Of a DNA stretch of 29,412 nucleotides, positions 16,733-24,072 are shown one piece after another. A model generated the notes under the pieces. The model had not been told where the DNA came from. It was given only the letters and a program-made list of their open reading frames with translations, and searched no databases. Source of the stretch: DASPKX01 sp035627835 (GTDB lineage: Bacteria > Verrucomicrobiota > Verrucomicrobiia > Limisphaerales > SXQI01); NCBI GenBank assembly GCA_035627835.1, contig DASPKX010000097.1, positions 1 to 29,412 on the forward strand, read 5' to 3'. Positions within the stretch are counted from its first letter, which is position 1; every line of letters begins with the position of its first letter. Both the position numbers and the translations under genes were made by a program.

Positions 16733-17860
16733 ATGGATCGCAAAACGATGCGGGTCGGGATCATCGGCGGCGGATTGATGGGCCGCGAGGCAGCGAGCGC
16801 TTTTGGCCGCTGGTTCGTGTTGGACAAGTTCCCAGTCAAGGTTGAACTCACTGCTGTGTGCGACCTCCAGGAATCGCTCCTGGAATGGTTTCGCCAGATT
16901 CCCACAGTTAAACTCCTCACGAAAGACGCGGCCGAACTGCTCCGTTCTGCGGACGTGGATGTCGTTTACGTCGCTGTCCCGCACAACCTGCACGAGAAGC
17001 TCTACACCGACGTGCTGAACGCCGGCAAAGATCTGCTCGCGGAAAAGCCTTTCGGCATCGACTTGAAAGCGGCTCGCGCAATCTGCGACAAAATCACTGC
17101 CTCGGGACGTTTCGTTCGTTGCAGCTCTGAGTTCCCGTTTCTTCCTGGTGTGCAGCGTGCCGTCCAGTTGGTGAACGAAGGCAAGCTCGGCAAGCTTCTC
17201 CAAATTAATTCTGGATTCTGGCACGCGAGCGATCTCGACCCAACAAAGCCAGTGAACTGGAAGCGCCAGGTAAAGACCTGCGGCGAGATTGGGGTCATGG
17301 GCGATCTCGGCATGCACACCGTGCACGTGCCCTTCCGCCTCGGCTTCAAGCCAACACGAGTTTACGCCCAGTTGCAGAAGATCTACACGGAGCGCCCCGA
17401 CGGCAAAGGCGGAACAGCCCCTTGCGACACCTGGGATAACGCCATGCTCCACACCGATGTGTCTGTCGGCGGGCAGGAAGTTCCCATGCGTTTGGAGATG
17501 AAGCGTCTTGCTCCCGGCGAAACCAATACATGGTTTATCGAAATCCTCGGCACGGACGGTGGTGTTCGCTACAGCACCAAAGAGCCAAAGACTCTCTGGC
17601 TCTTCGAGAGGAAGAAGGAGCAATTCTGGTATAAGACCGACCTGGGCCACCAGGTTCCATTCACCACGATCACAGGCGGCATTTTCGAGACGGGCTTCCC
17701 CGATTGCTTCCTGCAAATGTGGGCTTCGTTTGCCGCGGAATGGGCAGGCAAGCTTGATGGGAAATTCGGCTGCGTCACTCCCGAAGAAGCTTTGCTCAGC
17801 CATCAACTCTTCAACGCTGCGCTGCGCTCGCATAAAGAGAAGAGCGTGGTGTCGCTGTAG
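16733..17860 (+). CDS. Gfo/Idh/MocA family NAD(P)-dependent oxidoreductase
   Basis: A 375-residue cytoplasmic dehydrogenase. The N-terminal Rossmann fold has G-I-I-G-G-G-L-M-G (9-17), V-V-Y-V-A-V-P-H-N-L-H and the family signature A-E-K-P-F-G-I-D (103-110) with the catalytic lysine region; the C-terminal half is the usual alpha/beta substrate domain. Family members oxidise or reduce sugars, inositols or their derivatives. It lacks a Tat signal, so it is cytoplasmic, unlike many planctomycete and verrucomicrobial members. The start could also be ATG at 16748. Seven bp after the aldolase gene. A long antisense frame at 16622-17833 is a shadow of this gene. Confidence 0.9.
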   Translation: MDRKTMRVGIIGGGLMGREAASAFGRWFVLDKFPVKVELTAVCDLQESLLEWFRQIPTVKLLTKDAAELLRSADVDVVYVAVPHNLHEKLYTDVLNAGKDLLAEKPFGIDLKAARAICDKITASGRFVRCSSEFPFLPGVQRAVQLVNEGKLGKLLQINSGFWHASDLDPTKPVNWKRQVKTCGEIGVMGDLGMHTVHVPFRLGFKPTRVYAQLQKIYTERPDGKGGTAPCDTWDNAMLHTDVSVGGQEVPMRLEMKRLAPGETNTWFIEILGTDGGVRYSTKEPKTLWLFERKKEQFWYKTDLGHQVPFTTITGGIFETGFPDCFLQMWASFAAEWAGKLDGKFGCVTPEEALLSHQLFNAALRSHKEKSVVSL

Positions 17861-17868
17861 TTCACTTG

Positions 17869-17908
17869 AGAGTCATAGAGGCCAAAGTACTTTAGTTCAA
17901 ATGACTCT
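17869..17908 (+). repeat. 8-bp perfect inverted repeat covering a start codon
   Basis: AGAGTCAT at 17869-17876 and ATGACTCT at 17901-17908 are exact reverse complements, separated by 24 bases. The right arm begins with the start codon of the next gene, so in mRNA the hairpin would bury the AUG. No ribosome binding site is visible before this AUG. Possible translational control or a dimer operator. Confidence 0.5.
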
Positions 17909-18101
17909 GGCTGAGTTGAAGCATGAGGCTCAGGCGCTTTCTGTTAAGGAAAGGGCAGCATTAGCTGCTTATCTCTTGGAGCTGAACTTCGACGAGGATC
18001 TTGAGTTCGGACAAAGAATGAGCCGGATCCTCAACGATAAAGATCCCGCGAAATGGTTAACCCTTGAAGAGGTTGAGAAGGGCCTTCAGGCGGCGCCTTA
18101 G
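17901..18101 (+). CDS. Small antitoxin-like protein (addiction module component-like)
   Basis: A 66-residue protein, acidic and helical. The opening M-T-L-A-E-L-K-H-E-A-Q-A-L-S-V-K-E-R-A-A followed by L-A-A-Y-L-L-E-L resembles the short antitoxin-like family annotated as addiction module component or as unknown small proteins; the second half (L-T-L-E-E-V-E-K-G-L) is also typical. No toxin gene of RelE or PIN type lies next to it: the next gene, 5 bp downstream, encodes a PhoD-like phosphatase. It may be an orphan antitoxin or a regulator of its neighbours. The frame is open far upstream inside the dehydrogenase gene, so the ATG at 17901 is chosen because it matches the family N-terminus; an inverted repeat overlaps it. 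Confidence 0.6.
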   Translation: MTLAELKHEAQALSVKERAALAAYLLELNFDEDLEFGQRMSRILNDKDPAKWLTLEEVEKGLQAAP

Positions 18102-18106
18102 TCCGC

Positions 18107-19198
18107 ATGATTTCCGGAAAACAGCCTCGGTGTGAGCGGCGATCAGCTTTGTTGTTGGCGTTGATTGCTTGGATTTTCTTACTGTCCGCCGGTTGTGCTC
18201 ATCTGCACAGCCTCCCGGAACCTCCTATCTCTCGCATCCTGTTCGGGTCGTGCATCAACACCAACTCGCATCCGATGCTCGACCGCATCCTGCAGTTGGA
18301 CTTCGACTTCTCCATTATGCTGGGGGACAACATTTATGCCGACACCACCAACATGGCCGTGATGAAAGCGAAATACGACGCGCTCGAGTTCAGCCCGTTC
18401 TGGAAAACCTTGCGCCAGAAAGCTCCAACACTCGCCACCTGGGACGATCACGACATGGGCGGCAACGACGCGGGGGGAAATTATCCCATGAAAGATGAAT
18501 CCCAAAAGCTCTTCCTCGAATTTATGGATGAGCCGCCGCAATCACCTCGCTGGAAGCGCCCCGGGGTTTACGACGCTTACACTTTTGGCCCACGGGGGAA
18601 GCGAGTGCAGGTGATCATGCTCGACACCCGCTATTTCCGCAGCAAACCAGCGACGGGGGAGAACGGTGTCGTCCCTAGCGGGGGCAAATACATTCCCCAT
18701 CCGGACACGAACACGACCATCCTCGGTGAAGCGCAATGGCGCTGGTTCGAAGAGCAACTACGCCAACCTGCTGAGGTCCGCATCATCGCCACCAGCATCC
18801 AGTTCATTTCGGAGTTCAGCGGCGCGGAAGCGTGGGCCAATTTCCCGCATGAGAAGCAGCGGATGCTGGCGCTGCTGGAAAAGCATAAAACTGAAGGGGT
18901 CTTTTTCATCAGCGGCGATCGTCACTGGGCGGAGCTGTCGCGGCTCGATCGGCCAGGCCGATACTCGCTTTACGACCTTACTTCCAGTTCGATTACCCAG
19001 GTTCACCCTCGCGGCACCCCAACCCCCAATCGTTACCGAGCTTTGCCCCAAACGTATCATCAGCCAAACGTCGGGATAATCGAGATCAAGTGGTTGCGAA
19101 GCGGGCCCATGATCAACCTGCAGCTTCTTGATCTGACGGGGGCTGTGCAACTTGAGAAGGCGTTCCTTCCATTCCCAAAGTTTAGCCATGGTCAATGA
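18107..19198 (+). CDS. PhoD-like alkaline phosphatase lipoprotein
   Basis: A 363-residue exported phosphoesterase. Lipoprotein signal with positive N-terminus, hydrophobic core 14-28 and lipobox L-S-A-G-C (C30). The metallophosphatase core shows F-G-S-C-I-N, M-L-G-D-N-I-Y-A-D, T-W-D-D-H-D-M-G-G-N-D, M-L-D-T-R-Y-F-R and I-S-G-D-R-H-W-A-E-L-S, the metal ligands and active-site layout of the PhoD family. PhoD enzymes hydrolyse phosphodiesters and monoesters outside the cytoplasm with Ca/Fe. Five bp after the antitoxin-like gene and overlapping the trmB start by 11 bp, so all are likely on one transcript. I see no Pho box. Confidence 0.92.
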   Translation: MISGKQPRCERRSALLLALIAWIFLLSAGCAHLHSLPEPPISRILFGSCINTNSHPMLDRILQLDFDFSIMLGDNIYADTTNMAVMKAKYDALEFSPFWKTLRQKAPTLATWDDHDMGGNDAGGNYPMKDESQKLFLEFMDEPPQSPRWKRPGVYDAYTFGPRGKRVQVIMLDTRYFRSKPATGENGVVPSGGKYIPHPDTNTTILGEAQWRWFEEQLRQPAEVRIIATSIQFISEFSGAEAWANFPHEKQRMLALLEKHKTEGVFFISGDRHWAELSRLDRPGRYSLYDLTSSSITQVHPRGTPTPNRYRALPQTYHQPNVGIIEIKWLRSGPMINLQLLDLTGAVQLEKAFLPFPKFSHGQ

Positions 19199-19802
19199 TC
19201 TCCACACTTCGGGCGAAGATTCACTGCTGCTGGCTCCTGCGTCCTACCTCGACCGGCTGCACTTCGCGGAACTCTTCGCAAACCCTCACCCCGTCGAGGT
19301 GGAAATTGGGGCAGGGGACGGCTCGTTTATCGTGAACTACGCCGCCGCGCATCCGGAGCGGAACTTCTTCGCCATTGAGCGGTTGCTTGGACGATTGAGG
19401 AAGATTGATCGCAAAGGCCGGCGCAACAAGCTCACGAACCTGCGCGGCTTCCGCATCGAGGCAAGCTACGCCTTGGAGTTCATGCTGCCGGTGCACGGCG
19501 CCGAAGCCCTGCACATTTACTTTCCCGATCCATGGCCCAAGCGGAAGCACCGCCGGAATCGCTTGATCAACGAAGCGTTTCCCGCTCTCGCCAAGAAATG
19601 CCTCGTTTCGAAAGGAGTGGTTTATCTCCGGACGGACGACCTGGATTACTTCCAGCAGATGGTTGCGGTTTTTGGGGCCGCGTCGGATTTCGCCCGAATT
19701 GAAACGCCTGCTGAATTGAAGTCATTTGTCACCGACTTCGAGCGCAACTTCCACGCGCGTGGCGTTCCCACCAACCACGCAGCCTACCAGCGCCGCGACT
19801 GA
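19188..19802 (+). CDS. trmB: tRNA (guanine-N7)-methyltransferase
   Basis: A 204-residue SAM-dependent enzyme that methylates G46 in the variable loop of tRNAs. Motif I is V-E-V-E-I-G-A-G-D-G-S-F (36-47), then F-F-A-I-E (60-64), and the TrmB signature Y-F-P-D-P-W-P-K-R-K-H-R-R-N-R-L (111-126); the C-terminal T-D-F-E-R-N-F region matches the family's T-x-Y-E. The start is placed at 19188, where the ATG overlaps the end of the phosphatase gene, because residues upstream in the same frame lie inside that gene. Ends 3 bp from the convergent sugar isomerase gene. Confidence 0.93.
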   Translation: MVNDLHTSGEDSLLLAPASYLDRLHFAELFANPHPVEVEIGAGDGSFIVNYAAAHPERNFFAIERLLGRLRKIDRKGRRNKLTNLRGFRIEASYALEFMLPVHGAEALHIYFPDPWPKRKHRRNRLINEAFPALAKKCLVSKGVVYLRTDDLDYFQQMVAVFGAASDFARIETPAELKSFVTDFERNFHARGVPTNHAAYQRRD

Positions 19803-19805
19803 GCG

Positions 19806-20627
19806 CTAGTTACGCAAGCCAACCAGGCGCATCAGCTTGTCAGTCTCCTGATACGCCTCGGTCACCCATTCGACAATCTTCTCGGGTTGTGGTGAATACT
19901 CCAGTTCGATGGACACGACTCCATCGATTTGCAGCTCCTTGATCGCCTGAAGATACGGCGCGAACTTCACCACTCCGCGACCCGGCGGCAGGTCTCCATG
20001 CACTTTGCCGTCACAGTCGCTGAGATGCACATGAATTGCTTTGCCCTTCAACACGCGCAATTGTTCCGGGCCAGTGTCGGCGAGAACGAGATGGGAGATA
20101 TCAATGTTCGCCCGCACCCGGGGATGATTGCATTCGGTTATGAAACGATCCATTTCGCGCACATTGTTCAGCAGGCTCAGCCGAAACGGCTCCAATTCCA
20201 GGGCGATATCGATGCCCTTTGTTTCGGCGTAGTCGCCCAACCGCCTGCACGTTTCAATGCCCCATTGCCATTGCGCGGCTGCGGGAATCACCTCCCGCTG
20301 CCAAATGTATTCGCCGAGCACGAGCAGGATATTCCGCGCCCGCCAGGTCGCGGCGAGGTCGATAAACTTCTTGCACCGCTCGACGTGAAACTCACGCACC
20401 GGATCGTTGAAATCGACCAAACCCACTGCCACCACCGGCAGGGAGATGATTGGAAGCCCGAGCTTCTCGGTCGTGTGCGCGACCAACGAAACTTCTTCCG
20501 GAGCGATGCCCTCCGCCTCCGTGAAAATATCCACCGTGTCGAAGCCAATCCTGGAAATGTGCTCCAGGCCGGTGGCGGTGCCGATGCCGACCTGCTGAAA
20601 GGCGCTGTTGATGATGCCGAGCTTCAT
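19806..20627 (-). CDS. Sugar phosphate isomerase/epimerase-like TIM barrel (AP endonuclease 2 fold)
   Basis: A 273-residue protein of the xylose isomerase-like TIM barrel family. The putative metal ligands are visible in order: E in A-L-E-L-E-P, D/H in N-I-D-I-S-H-L, H in H-V-H-L-S-D-C-D-G and E in S-I-E-L-E-Y, as in ketose 3-epimerases and inosose dehydratases. The enzyme would act on a sugar or inositol intermediate in the cytoplasm. It stands between trmB (convergent) and the Crp/Fnr gene, 56 bp downstream of the latter on the same strand, so could be the third gene of that unit. Exact substrate unknown. Confidence 0.85.
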   Translation of the reverse strand: MKLGIINSAFQQVGIGTATGLEHISRIGFDTVDIFTEAEGIAPEEVSLVAHTTEKLGLPIISLPVVAVGLVDFNDPVREFHVERCKKFIDLAATWRARNILLVLGEYIWQREVIPAAAQWQWGIETCRRLGDYAETKGIDIALELEPFRLSLLNNVREMDRFITECNHPRVRANIDISHLVLADTGPEQLRVLKGKAIHVHLSDCDGKVHGDLPPGRGVVKFAPYLQAIKELQIDGVVSIELEYSPQPEKIVEWVTEAYQETDKLMRLVGLRN

Positions 20628-20683
20628 CCCGCAACATTAGCGCGCGCCCTCTTGCATGACGAGCAAACGTGCGCGAACTGAAC

Positions 20684-21409
20684 TTAGAAATCGCCAAGCG
20701 CCCGGCGCACAATCTCAGCGAGCCGAGCTGGGTTTAGCACAGTTATTGTTTTGCCTTCCACAGCGATCAGGTTCTGATCGCGAAACTTGGCTAAAGTGCG
20801 GGAGAAGGTTTCGCTAACCGTGCCAAGTTCGGCGGCTAGCAGACGCTTGGTCATGGGCAGTTCAATGGCATGCGGCTCCGTGCTCTTCACATCGGGGCAG
20901 CGCTTCACCAGCCAGTTGGCCAACCGCGTTTCGACATCCTTCAGCGTCAAATCTTCAAGCTGCCCCACCAGCACGCGGAGATGAAGACTCATCGCGCCGA
21001 GCATTCTCAAGGCAAGTTCCGGCTGTCGCCGCAGCAGCGCGATGAACCCGTTTTTCTGCACCAACAACACTTGCGTTTCTTCAACGGCGCGCGCATCGCC
21101 CGGATAACCCGCGTCCGTTGCCAGAGTGGCTTCGGCGAAAGATTCACCCACCCGGAACACATGGATGATCTGTTCCTTCCCCAAGGCGTTCACGCGATGA
21201 AGGTTTACAGCGCCACGCTGAACGATGAAGAACCCCAACGAAGGATCACCTTGGCGAAAGAGGTATTCACCCTTCTCGAGGGGCTTGATCACCGTGATGG
21301 CCGCGATGTTTGCGAGTTCCTGGGCCGAAAGTCCGATGAACAATTGGCAACTCCGCAGCCCTGTGGCCACCGCCGCTTGCTTGAACTCGGCCACGACGGA
21401 ACTGGTCAT
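20684..21409 (-). CDS. Crp/Fnr family transcription regulator
   Basis: A 241-residue regulator: cyclic-nucleotide-binding-like domain (about 20-135; P-L-E-K-G-E-Y-L-F-R-Q-G-D and V-Q-R-G-A-V-N-L) then a dimer helix and a winged helix with P-M-T-K-R-L-L-A-A-E-L-G and the recognition segment V-S-E-T-F-S-R-T-L-A-K-F. The N-terminal Cys cluster of FNR is absent (only one Cys near the N-terminus), so it is not an oxygen-labile Fe-S sensor; a Dnr/NO- or redox-type role is possible. The start at 21409 is fixed by AAAGGAG six bases upstream and a 4-base ATGA overlap with the DUF2249 gene stop; the frame itself is open to 21442. Confidence 0.9.
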   Translation of the reverse strand: MTSSVVAEFKQAAVATGLRSCQLFIGLSAQELANIAAITVIKPLEKGEYLFRQGDPSLGFFIVQRGAVNLHRVNALGKEQIIHVFRVGESFAEATLATDAGYPGDARAVEETQVLLVQKNGFIALLRRQPELALRMLGAMSLHLRVLVGQLEDLTLKDVETRLANWLVKRCPDVKSTEPHAIELPMTKRLLAAELGTVSETFSRTLAKFRDQNLIAVEGKTITVLNPARLAEIVRRALGDF

Positions 21410-21651
21410 TCGGTTTCTCCTTTCCAGAAATAAACAACCCAATCTCCACCTTCTCCACGCTCCACCCGCGATAAAAAGCCCTCGCCGCCCAGCAGATGAA
21501 TCAAAGGAGAGGGGAGGAACGGCGCAATCAGGATCAACCCTTCATCCCCCTCCAATTCGTCCACTCGCTGGCGAATGGCCGGGAGGGGTTCTTCGCCCTT
21601 CGCCAGCAGCGGGCGAACATCAAATCTCTTAAATTGGCTAAGTGGCAGCAT
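21406..21651 (-). CDS. DUF2249 domain protein
   Basis: An 81-residue protein M-L-P-L-S-Q-F-K-R-F-D-V-R with the DUF2249 pattern F-D-V-R-P-L-L-A-K-G-E-E-P, then E-L-E-G-D-E-G-L-I-L-I-A-P-F and P-L-I-H-L-L-G-G-E-G-F. DUF2249 is a small TusA/SirA-like fold common near nitric-oxide, nitrite and denitrification genes. Here it is translationally coupled (ATGA overlap) to a Crp/Fnr regulator, an arrangement that suggests a redox or nitrogen-oxide response. The frame is open to 21780, but homology starts only at about 21651, so this start is chosen. No target enzyme for nitrogen oxides lies in the window. Confidence 0.82.
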   Translation of the reverse strand: MLPLSQFKRFDVRPLLAKGEEPLPAIRQRVDELEGDEGLILIAPFLPSPLIHLLGGEGFLSRVERGEGGDWVVYFWKGETE

Positions 21652-21794
21652 CCGCGCTTTTATCCGGAGCCACCATGCCCTCCGACGAGCGAGCGCACTC
21701 CCCACATATTGCTGAGCCCTGCGCTGATTTTGACAAATCTTCGGCAGTATTCGTGAGAGCCTCGACGGCTTGTTGTCCAATTCGGCAGCGCATC

Positions 21795-22270
21795 ATGTGG
21801 AAGCATCTCGCCGGAATTCTGGCCATCCTTTTAGGTCTTTTGGGCTTGTTTGTGTATGCGATCCGCCCGGTTGGCTCCGTCGTGCTGCAAACGACCAACA
21901 TCCTTGAAAAGAGCGGCGGCTACGAAATCGAAGGAATTCTGGTCAACAAAAGCACGACAACACTCCTTTTGGCGGAAAAGGACGGTGCCCCGGAACTAGC
22001 CACCGCGATCCAGACTGGGCCTGGCTCGTTCGTGATGACGAAGCGCATTACGGGCCCGCACACCTTCACGCTCCCAGCAGGGGCAACGCAGACCTTCAGG
22101 GTCTTTCTAGCCACAAATTCGGATTGCCTGATTTACGCCCACTTCAGCGGGGGAGGGGAACGAAGCGAAAGCTTCAAAACGCCATTAGCTGGATCGCCGG
22201 GGCCGGGCCAGCGCGGCCCTTTGACGCTGCGACTGTTTACGTCCAACAGCCTCGTCCGCAAGTCCAGTAG
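21795..22270 (+). pseudogene. Membrane-anchored protein, frameshifted paralog of the gene at 22465
   Basis: Starts M-W-K-H-L-A-G-I-L with one N-terminal membrane helix (about 5-23) ending I-R-P-V-G-S-V-V-L, then an extracytoplasmic domain. It aligns along its length with the protein at 22465 (R-P-x-G-x-x-V-L, G-G-Y, G-A-P-E, G-P-H-T-F, P-A-G-A-T-Q-T-F). At the four A's at 22176-22179 the frame breaks: continuing in frame gives unrelated sequence that runs into the tRNA-Sec gene and stops at 22382, whereas the -1 frame gives S-W-I-A-G-A-G-P and A-A-T-V-Y-V-Q-Q-P, matching the paralog's Q-W-L-A-T-G-G-G-P and G-A-S-V-Y-V-R-N-P, and stops at TAG 22268-22270. One A is missing: a real mutation or a sequence error. 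Function of the family unknown to me. Confidence 0.65.
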
Positions 22271-22315
22271 CGGTTGGTCTCGCCAGCGGTCTCACTCTTG
22301 CATACCCTTGCCGCT

Positions 22316-22411
22316 GGAGAGTGATGAGCGCCTGGTGGCCTCCGCAGTCTTCAAAACTGCTGTCGGCGTGTTGACACGCTGAGGTTGGTTCGATTCCCAC
22401 CCTCTCCGCCA
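22316..22411 (+). tRNA. selC: tRNA-Sec (anticodon UCA)
   Basis: The gene reads G-G-A-G-A-G at the 5' end and C-T-C-T-C-C-G-C-C-A at the 3' end (CCA encoded), 96 bases long, close to the 95 of E. coli selC. Anticodon arm GCAGT/CTTCAAA/ACTGC has anticodon TCA. The variable arm TCGGCGTG-TTGA-CACGCTGA is an 8-bp stem as in tRNA-Sec, and the D loop TGGT is tiny with a long D stem. It delivers selenocysteine at UGA, fitting the UGA in selD of this window. Irregular points: the acceptor T at position 7 faces C, the D stem needs a bulged C, the T stem has one T-C mismatch, and acceptor plus T stem give 12 rather than 13 pairs. It lies between two paralogous protein genes. Confidence 0.88.
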
Positions 22412-22464
22412 TCACCCGCCAACGTGATGGAGTCCGGGCTTGGCTGTCTAACTGGGGAGATTAC

Positions 22465-23004
22465 ATGCTGAAATATATCGCCGCGTTGCTTGCGCTGATC
22501 TTCTTCGTTTTTGCACTCTTTTATTATGCAATGCGTCCCGCTGGAGCCGCTGTGCTTCGGGTCACGAACACTGTTGTCACAAATGGCGGCTACCAGGTGT
22601 TCGGAGAATTAGTAAACGTCAGCGCCTTGCCGGTGAAAGTCCGGGAGACAAACGGAGCGCCGGAATTTGCCCTCAACATCCAGGCAGGCGTCGGCGCTTT
22701 TATGGCTACACGCATGCTGGGCGGCCCCCATACATTTCAACTTGCTCCAGGAGCGACGCAGACCTTCAGCATGCTGGTCGAAACCAACGCAGACTGTGTC
22801 ATCTACACCGACTATATCACCTCCAAAACCTTCCGGCGGAACCTGCGCTCCGGAATACAATGGCTAGCGACGGGCGGAGGCCCAACTGGAACACCTTTGG
22901 AAGGCGCTAGCGTCTATGTGCGGAATCCGATCACAAAACAGGAGCCGCAACTGCAACTGGCTTCACCTCCGCCACCTCCTGCGAAGAAACCCACCACCGA
23001 GTAA
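22465..23004 (+). CDS. Membrane-anchored protein of unknown function (intact paralog)
   Basis: A 179-residue protein: N-terminal membrane helix (about 4-22) then Y-A-M-R-P-A-G-A-A-V-L-R-V-T-N, an extracytoplasmic domain of about 140 residues with G-P-H-T-F-Q-L-A-P-G-A-T-Q-T-F and D-C-V-I-Y-T-D-Y, and a Pro-rich tail (P-P-P-P-P-A-K-K-P). It looks like a small beta-sandwich exposed outside the membrane. A strong GGGGAG ribosome site lies 6 bases before the ATG. It begins 53 bp after tRNA-Sec and is the intact version of the damaged gene at 21795. I do not recognise a named family. Confidence 0.75.
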   Translation: MLKYIAALLALIFFVFALFYYAMRPAGAAVLRVTNTVVTNGGYQVFGELVNVSALPVKVRETNGAPEFALNIQAGVGAFMATRMLGGPHTFQLAPGATQTFSMLVETNADCVIYTDYITSKTFRRNLRSGIQWLATGGGPTGTPLEGASVYVRNPITKQEPQLQLASPPPPPAKKPTTE

Positions 23005-23053
23005 TTCTCTGTCTCGTGCGCAGGTTCGTTCCTGCGAAGGATCCACTCTAAAC

Positions 23054-23872
23054 GTGAGCCGAAAACGCAACCGTGTTAAAAACGTGATCGGCATCATACT
23101 CCTGCCTTTTGTCTTATGGTTTCTCGTTCGGTGGTTTGAACGAGCGAGCGTCTTCCAGCCGAGCAGGGTGATGGCTGCCGAGCCAGCAGAACTGGGCCGC
23201 CCCTTTCACCAGTTTGAGCTGCACGCCCCTGGCGCATTGCTCCAAGCCTGGTTCTTTCCTGCCGACACAAACGCTCCGTGGGCGGGCAAAGTAATCCTCC
23301 TTTGTCACGGCAACGCTGGGAACATCTCGCATCGCCTGGCCCATGCCGAAACCTTTCTGAACGCGGGCGCGAGCGCCTTCCTCTTCGATTACCGTGGATA
23401 CGGCCGCAGTTCCGGTAAGCCTTCGGAGAAAGGGTTGTATGCCGACGCGCGCGCCGCTTACGACTTTCTTATCGGGAAAGGAGTGGCTGCGACCAACATC
23501 ATACTGTTTGGCGAATCACTCGGGTCCGCCGTTGCCACAGAATTGGCCTCAACCGAGCCGACCGGCGGCCTCGTCCTGCTGAGTGGATTTACCTCGATTC
23601 CTGATCTTGGACGTGAGCTTTTCCCGTTTATCCCGCGATTCCTCGGTTCCATCCGCTTCAACTCTCTTGAACGGATCCCACGCGTGAACGCCCCCGTGCT
23701 GGTGATCCACAGTCGCTTAGACACGCTAATTGGCTTTCACCACGGGCAGAAACTTTTCGCTGCCGCGCCCGAACCGAAGACCTTCCTGGAGATTCAAGCC
23801 GACCACAATGAGAGTTTTTATGCTGAGGGGCAGGTGATTGCGGACGCGCTTCGAGGCATGTTGCGCCGATAG
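23054..23872 (+). CDS. Membrane-anchored alpha/beta hydrolase (BEM46/YfhR-like)
   Basis: A 272-residue protein with one N-terminal membrane helix (about 10-27) and an alpha/beta hydrolase fold: oxyanion motif C-H-G-N-A-G-N (85-90), F-D-Y-R-G-Y-G-R-S-S-G (111-121), nucleophile S155 in G-E-S-L-G-S, acid D223 in S-R-L-D-T, and base H251 in A-D-H-N-E. The order and spacing match BEM46/ABHD13-type hydrolases whose substrates are mostly unknown esters. I chose the GTG at 23054 (V/M-S-R-K-R-N) because the frame upstream overlaps the previous gene and lacks homology; an AAGGA lies about 13 bases upstream, rather far. 49 bp after the preceding gene, possibly cotranscribed. Confidence 0.85.
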   Translation: MSRKRNRVKNVIGIILLPFVLWFLVRWFERASVFQPSRVMAAEPAELGRPFHQFELHAPGALLQAWFFPADTNAPWAGKVILLCHGNAGNISHRLAHAETFLNAGASAFLFDYRGYGRSSGKPSEKGLYADARAAYDFLIGKGVAATNIILFGESLGSAVATELASTEPTGGLVLLSGFTSIPDLGRELFPFIPRFLGSIRFNSLERIPRVNAPVLVIHSRLDTLIGFHHGQKLFAAAPEPKTFLEIQADHNESFYAEGQVIADALRGMLRR

Positions 23873-24072
23873 CAGCGTGTGTGCGGCCGGTTGGCGTCAA
23901 ACTTAAATGCCAATAGACGAAGTTACGGGGCGCAGTTTAGTGGGGCGGCTTTCCTCTTGTGGCCTTTGCGGCTCCTGGTTAACGGCAGAGCGACCGATTC
24001 CCTGCCGTTCAGCTCCCAGCGCCACCAACCCAGCAAAGAAGGTGCGCATTGGCTGCTGTTGCTTGCTTTCGG

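Noticed and set aside
16622..17833. 403-residue minus-strand frame
   Set aside because: Shadow of the Gfo/Idh/MocA oxidoreductase gene; no domain or signal, histidine- and arginine-rich composition typical of antisense reading.
22185..22415. Minus-strand frame beginning M-A-E-R-V-G-I-E-P-T-S
   Set aside because: It is antisense to tRNA-Sec; peptides of this kind are well-known artefacts of translating the complement of tRNA genes.
23873..24072. Possible small gene between the hydrolase and the GAF gene
   Set aside because: Short overlapping frames on both strands without ribosome sites, homology or coding character.
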